Below are positions 4,383-7,150 of a stretch of 7,150 bases of DNA, piece by piece. Origin of the DNA: Planctomycetes bacterium RIFCSPHIGHO2_12_FULL_52_36 (GTDB lineage Bacteria; Planctomycetota; Brocadiia; Brocadiales; Bathyanammoxibiaceae); contig MHYW01000016.1 in assembly GCA_001828545.1 (NCBI GenBank), forward strand, positions 9,152 to 16,301, in the 5' to 3' direction. Position 1 is the stretch's first letter; every line of letters begins with the position of its first letter. A program made the position numbers and the translations under genes. The notes under the pieces were generated by a model. The model worked only from the letters and a program-made list of their open reading frames with translations. It did not search any database and had not been told where the DNA came from.

Positions 4383-5114
4383 TCAGTCCTTGGCCTCTAA
4401 TTGCAAGAGAGCCGTTGCCAATCTAAGGTCTTCTGGGGTGGTTATTTTTATATTAGAGGGGCTTCCGGGTACTATCTCCACAGGATAGCCCAGTTTTTCC
4501 ACCGCCTGGGCGTCGTCAGTAACCTCTTCTCCGGTCTCTGCCAGGGCATCGTAGGCCCTGAGGAGTATCTCTTTGCGGAAGCCCTGGGGTGTCTGGGCCA
4601 TCCAGAGACCTCCCCTGTCAACGGTACGGGTTATCCTATTCTGTGAGTCCGCCTCTTTAACCGTGGCCTGGATGGGTACGGCAGGGATAACTGCCCCCTT
4701 CTCCCAGGCCGTTTTCATTACCGATTTTACTACCTCACTACTAACCAGGGGCCTCACTGCATCGTGGACCAGGACTATCTCCGTATCCTCACTCAAACTC
4801 TGAAGGCCACAGTAGACACTGTCCTGTCTCCTCCCACCCCCCTGGACGAGCCTTACGTGGGTAGCATATTGAGAGATTACACCCCCCCATTGTGCCGTAA
4901 CGTAGTCTAGTTCCGCACCGCCTACCACCAGGATTATCTCGGTCACGTTTATTGGTGGTCCGCCTGAGGTGGATGCCACCTCTAACCCCACGAACTTCTC
5001 CACGCTCCTGAGGAAGATGGGCCTCCCTTCCAGTTCCAGGTAGGGCTTTTTTACTGACCCACCCATCCTGAGTCCAAGCCCTGCGGCGGCTATTATAACA
5101 GAGACACTAGGCAT
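4383..5114 (-). CDS. ispD: 2-C-methyl-D-erythritol 4-phosphate cytidylyltransferase
   Basis: This 243-residue enzyme of the MEP isoprenoid pathway converts MEP and CTP to CDP-methylerythritol plus pyrophosphate in the cytoplasm. The family signatures are all present: the nucleotide-binding loop AAAGLGLRMGG (9-19) with R16, KKPYLEL (22-28) with the catalytic lysine equivalent K23, GGGRRQDSV (92-100), VHDAVRPLV (116-124), DRGGLW (166-171) with R167, TPQGF, VTDDAQAVE, and SNIKITTPEDL with K223. It is slightly longer than usual. An unusual segment, EVASTSGGPP (residues 45-54), precedes the strand VTEIILVVGG and is encoded by a repeat also found in the deaminase gene. The gene is convergent with the TPR gene and divergent from the lipoyl-like gene. 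No ispF follows. The ribosome binding site is weak (AAAGAG close to the ATG). Confidence 0.93.
   Translation of the reverse strand: MPSVSVIIAAAGLGLRMGGSVKKPYLELEGRPIFLRSVEKFVGLEVASTSGGPPINVTEIILVVGGAELDYVTAQWGGVISQYATHVRLVQGGGRRQDSVYCGLQSLSEDTEIVLVHDAVRPLVSSEVVKSVMKTAWEKGAVIPAVPIQATVKEADSQNRITRTVDRGGLWMAQTPQGFRKEILLRAYDALAETGEEVTDDAQAVEKLGYPVEIVPGSPSNIKITTPEDLRLATALLQLEAKD
4954..4980 (-). repeat. Dispersed repeat element, copy D, in-frame inside ispD
   Basis: Read on the coding strand, this begins GGTGGCATCCACCTCAGGCG and ends GACCACC. It is 24/27 identical to 420-446 in the deaminase gene. It encodes part of EVASTSGGPP, between IspD helix SVEKFVG and strand VTEIILVVGG, where family members normally have a short turn. 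The ends GGTGG and CCACC are inverted. The reading frame differs from copy A, so common descent of the DNA is more likely than protein homology. Confidence 0.7.
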
Positions 5115-5126
5115 ATCTCTTTGAAA

Positions 5127-5160
5127 CCCTTGATATTATGTCATTCCCAAATATCAAAGG
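5127..5160. promoter_or_regulatory. Inverted repeat in the divergent ispD/lipoyl-like intergenic region
   Basis: CCCTTGATATT (5127-5137) pairs with AATATCAAAGG (5150-5160) at 10 of 11 positions. On the minus strand a possible ispD promoter overlaps it: TTGCCT (5163-5158), 16 nt, CATAAT (5141-5136). That would put the start only about 15 nt before the ispD ATG. The repeat could be an operator, but this is weakly supported. The rest of the 173-bp gap (5115-5287) is AT-rich, and I found no good plus-strand promoter in it. Confidence 0.3.
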
Positions 5161-5287
5161 CAACTATTTTTAATCTACTTGCTTAATCCAGTGGCAACCT
5201 GTTGAATCCAGCCATTTATTTCTTTGAGGGAAATGTTATGTTCTAAGATACCAGGGTAGTACAACTACTTGAGAAAGGAGAGCCACA

Positions 5288-5659
5288 ATGCCACACAAAG
5301 AACCGGACTATGAAACTGTAATCTTGCTAAAATTAGGGGCCATGGAGGGCCTCCTGAAATCATTTATGTCTAGTCTGAAAGAACCACCCAGATTGAAGGG
5401 AGGAAGTCCCTTCCCGGTTGGAGCCCCCGGAGATGGCAAAGTCCTCCGGTGGTATAGGACTGGTGGAAAGGTAACAGGTGGCCACACCCTCTGCGATTTT
5501 AAAATTGAATCTGACCCTGAGCCTTGGCCTGTCGCCGCGCCTATCACGGGCTACCTTCATGTCCTGGTAGGAGTGGGAATAAGAGTTTCAGCAGGGACGA
5601 TTATAGCCACAGTAGACCCAGGCTCTGTCCCTATAGACCCAGGCCCTGTCCCTATCTAG
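5288..5659 (+). CDS. Small lipoyl/biotinyl-like domain protein lacking the modified lysine
   Basis: This 123-residue soluble protein has a strong ribosome binding site (AAAGGAG at 5274-5280, 7 nt before the ATG). Residues 1-45 are a charged, partly helical leader. Residues about 48-109 follow the barrel-sandwich pattern of lipoyl or biotinyl carrier domains: GDGKVLRWYRTGGKVTGG, then TLCDFKIESD, VAAPITGYLHVL, and VGVGIRVSAGTIIATV. In carrier domains the hairpin between the EVETD-like strand and the VPAP-like strand carries DKA or MKM with the modified lysine. Here D76 is followed by P77-E78, so no lipoylation or biotinylation would be expected. The C-terminus, DPGSVPI then DPGPVPI, comes from a 21-bp tandem repeat. 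It converges with the propeller gene, with 17 bp between stop codons. Function unknown. The domain call is from pattern only. Confidence 0.65.
   Translation: MPHKEPDYETVILLKLGAMEGLLKSFMSSLKEPPRLKGGSPFPVGAPGDGKVLRWYRTGGKVTGGHTLCDFKIESDPEPWPVAAPITGYLHVLVGVGIRVSAGTIIATVDPGSVPIDPGPVPI
5614..5655 (+). repeat. Two-copy 21-bp tandem repeat at the 3' end of the lipoyl-like gene
   Basis: Units 5614-5634 and 5635-5655 differ at one base (CTC versus CCC in the middle). They encode DPGSVPI and DPGPVPI. The repeat reaches almost to the TAG stop (5657-5659), consistent with slippage adding a short proline-rich tail. Confidence 0.8.
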
Positions 5660-5676
5660 GGAGACCAAATCGCGGT

Positions 5677-7150
5677 TTACGGGCAGAGGATGTTTACTGA
5701 GGCGTTTGTATCCTGGCTCATTGTCGAGGAGTTTTGTGGTCTTACGTTACTGTCTCTAACGCTTGCACGGGTGTCAAGGACTGTGGCATTACTATCTATC
5801 CCTGGGGTGGTGATGTTACCTATAAAGTCGCAAGAGGGGTTTATAGAACCATCGGGGCTGAGCTTCAATACCCAGAAGTCCCCATACCTGTCACCAAAGG
5901 AGCTTGTATTACCAGCCACTATATATCCACCATCGCTGGTCTCGCGGATAGAATCGGCCCTGTCCAAATTACCTCCCCCATAGGTCTTCTGCCAGTCCAC
6001 AGTCCCATCAGGACTGAGCTTTAAGACCCATACCTTGATCCCCGAGATACTGAGGGTTCCTGTCCCAGTGTGGGCATTCCCTGTCTCCCCAGCCATTATG
6101 TACCCACCATCGCGGGTCTCGTGGATGGAACCAGCCACCTCCCACCCACCTTCTTTCCCGTAGGTCTTCTGCCAGTCCACAGTCCCGTTGGGCCTGAGTT
6201 TCAAGACCCAGATGTCAGGAATCTTCTCACCTCCAGCACCGAGGGACATCGTCCTCCTACCAGCCACTACATACCCCCCATCGTTGGTCTCGTGGACAGA
6301 ATAGGCCCTGTCCAAATCATCTCCCCCATAGGCCTTCTGCCACTCCACAGTCCCATCAGGCCCGAGCTTCAGGACCCAGACGGCAGGCCCTCCGGTACCG
6401 AAGGAGCTTGTATCGCCAGCCACTATATATCCACCATCGCTGGTCTCGTGGACGGAGTAGGCGCCGTCCCAATTGCCTCCCCCATAGGTCTTCTGCCACT
6501 CTACAGTCCCGTTGGGCCTGAGTTTCAAGACCCAGATGTCAGGAATCTTCTCACCTCCAGCACCGAGGGACATCGTCCTCCTACCAGCCACTACATACCC
6601 CCCATCGTTGGTCTCGTGGACAGAATAGGCCCTGTCCAAATCATCTCCCCCATAGGCCTTCTGCCACTCCACAGTCCCATCAGGCCCGAGCTTCAGGACC
6701 CAGACGGCAGGCCCTCCGGTACCGAAGGAGCTTGTATCGCCAGCCACTATATATCCACCATCGCTGGTCTCGTGGACGGAGTAGGCGCCGTCCCAATTGC
6801 CTCCCCCATAGGTCTTCTGCCACTCTACAGTCCCATCAGCCTTCAGTTTCAATACCCAAATATCCTCCCCTCCAGCACCGAAGGACCATGTACTACCAGC
6901 CACTATGTATCCTCCGTCGCTAGTTTGTTGGATGGAATGGGCCTCGTCTTGATCTGTTCCACCATAGGTCTTCTGCCACTCCACTGTCCCATAATGTCTG
7001 AGCTTCAAGACCCAGAAGTCAGGCCTTCCAGCACCGAAGGAGCTTGTCTCGCCGGCCACTACGTATCCACCATCGCTAGTCTGCTGGATGGAATAGGCCC
7101 TGTCCCAATTAGCTCCCCCATAGACCTTCTGCCAGTCCACAGTCCCATCG
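5677..7150 (-). CDS. Beta-propeller-like YGG/DGGY repeat protein, 5' end outside the window
   Basis: The frame is open to the right edge, where it reads DGTVDWQKVYGG, so the start lies beyond the window. The GTG at 7140 is internal. About 490 residues are visible, holding eight tandem repeats of roughly 50-60 residues. The consensus is WQKTYGG-x4-D-x-A-x-S-I-x-x-T-x-DGGYIVAG, then a turn with SFGAGG, then WVLKL-x-x-DGTV. This pattern occurs in predicted secreted beta-propellers of bacteria and archaea. The C-terminal tail after the last repeat has two cysteines (NPSCDFIG and NILCP), is rich in N-x-S/T and DT or DS motifs, and looks exported or surface-exposed. Ligand and function are unknown. 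Repeats 3-4 and 5-6 are encoded by identical DNA. TAA stop at 5677-5679, convergent with the lipoyl-like gene. Confidence 0.82.
   Translation of the reverse strand, partial: DGTVDWQKVYGGANWDRAYSIQQTSDGGYVVAGETSSFGAGRPDFWVLKLRHYGTVEWQKTYGGTDQDEAHSIQQTSDGGYIVAGSTWSFGAGGEDIWVLKLKADGTVEWQKTYGGGNWDGAYSVHETSDGGYIVAGDTSSFGTGGPAVWVLKLGPDGTVEWQKAYGGDDLDRAYSVHETNDGGYVVAGRRTMSLGAGGEKIPDIWVLKLRPNGTVEWQKTYGGGNWDGAYSVHETSDGGYIVAGDTSSFGTGGPAVWVLKLGPDGTVEWQKAYGGDDLDRAYSVHETNDGGYVVAGRRTMSLGAGGEKIPDIWVLKLRPNGTVDWQKTYGKEGGWEVAGSIHETRDGGYIMAGETGNAHTGTGTLSISGIKVWVLKLSPDGTVDWQKTYGGGNLDRADSIRETSDGGYIVAGNTSSFGDRYGDFWVLKLSPDGSINPSCDFIGNITTPGIDSNATVLDTRASVRDSNVRPQNSSTMSQDTNASVNILCP
6181..6828 (-). repeat. Exact 324-bp tandem duplication inside the propeller gene
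   Basis: The blocks 6181-6504 and 6505-6828 are identical as far as I can compare them by eye. Each is 108 codons, encoding one repeat of the SFGTGGPAVW type and one longer repeat with RRTMSLGAGGEKIPDIW. Neighbouring repeats in the same gene differ at many synonymous and non-synonymous positions, so this pair is recent, recombining, or possibly an assembly artefact. Confidence 0.88.

Noticed and set aside
5677..7150. The regular array on the right as a CRISPR or other non-coding repeat array
   Set aside because: The period is about 150-174 bp with variable units, the frame stays open, and the translation gives coherent propeller-type repeats.

Overview
The window reads as accessory DNA from an uncultured Gram-negative bacterium of moderate GC content, about half by eye. 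Arginine AGG and isoleucine ATA codons are common. Palindromic repeats occur both between and inside genes, and there is a secreted-type YGG/DGGY repeat protein of a kind I associate with Desulfobacterota, Nitrospirota and some archaea. IspD (MEP pathway) argues for a bacterium. I cannot assign a phylum from sequence alone.

Layout. 1-253: 3' part of an unrecognised small helical protein. 271-303: imperfect hairpin. 321-824: CDA-fold nucleobase/nucleoside deaminase (GuaD-like). 825-1095: non-coding region with a large inverted repeat, a good sigma70-type promoter (973-1001), a palindrome just downstream of it (1014-1033), and a strong ribosome binding site. 1096-4350: a run of five same-strand genes: two small cyclic-nucleotide-binding-domain (cNBD) proteins, a terminator-like hairpin, a TetR-family regulator overlapping a third cNBD paralogue, and an exported or anchored TPR protein. 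A GC-rich hairpin separates these from convergent ispD (4383-5114, minus). 5288-5659 (plus) encodes a small protein with a lipoyl/biotinyl-like fold whose modifiable lysine is missing. 5677-7150 (minus, 5' end outside the window) is a beta-propeller-like repeat protein containing an exact 324-bp tandem duplication.

How the genes may work together. The three cNBD proteins are paralogues of 154-159 residues. They have no DNA-binding helix-turn-helix and share a helical C-terminal tail. Their phosphate-binding cassettes are each degenerate in a different way. With the TetR gene interleaved and the TPR gene following, they look like a regulatory or signalling locus in which the TetR protein could bind the palindrome at 1014-1033. 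That link is inference.

The most unusual signal is at DNA level. A short element is found in-frame inside the deaminase gene and inside ispD, read in different frames but 24/27 identical, with a longer relative just before the second cNBD gene. A second palindrome family (core GTAGGGGC) includes a perfect 28-bp copy inside the TPR coding sequence. Both look like small mobile repeats that have become protein-coding.
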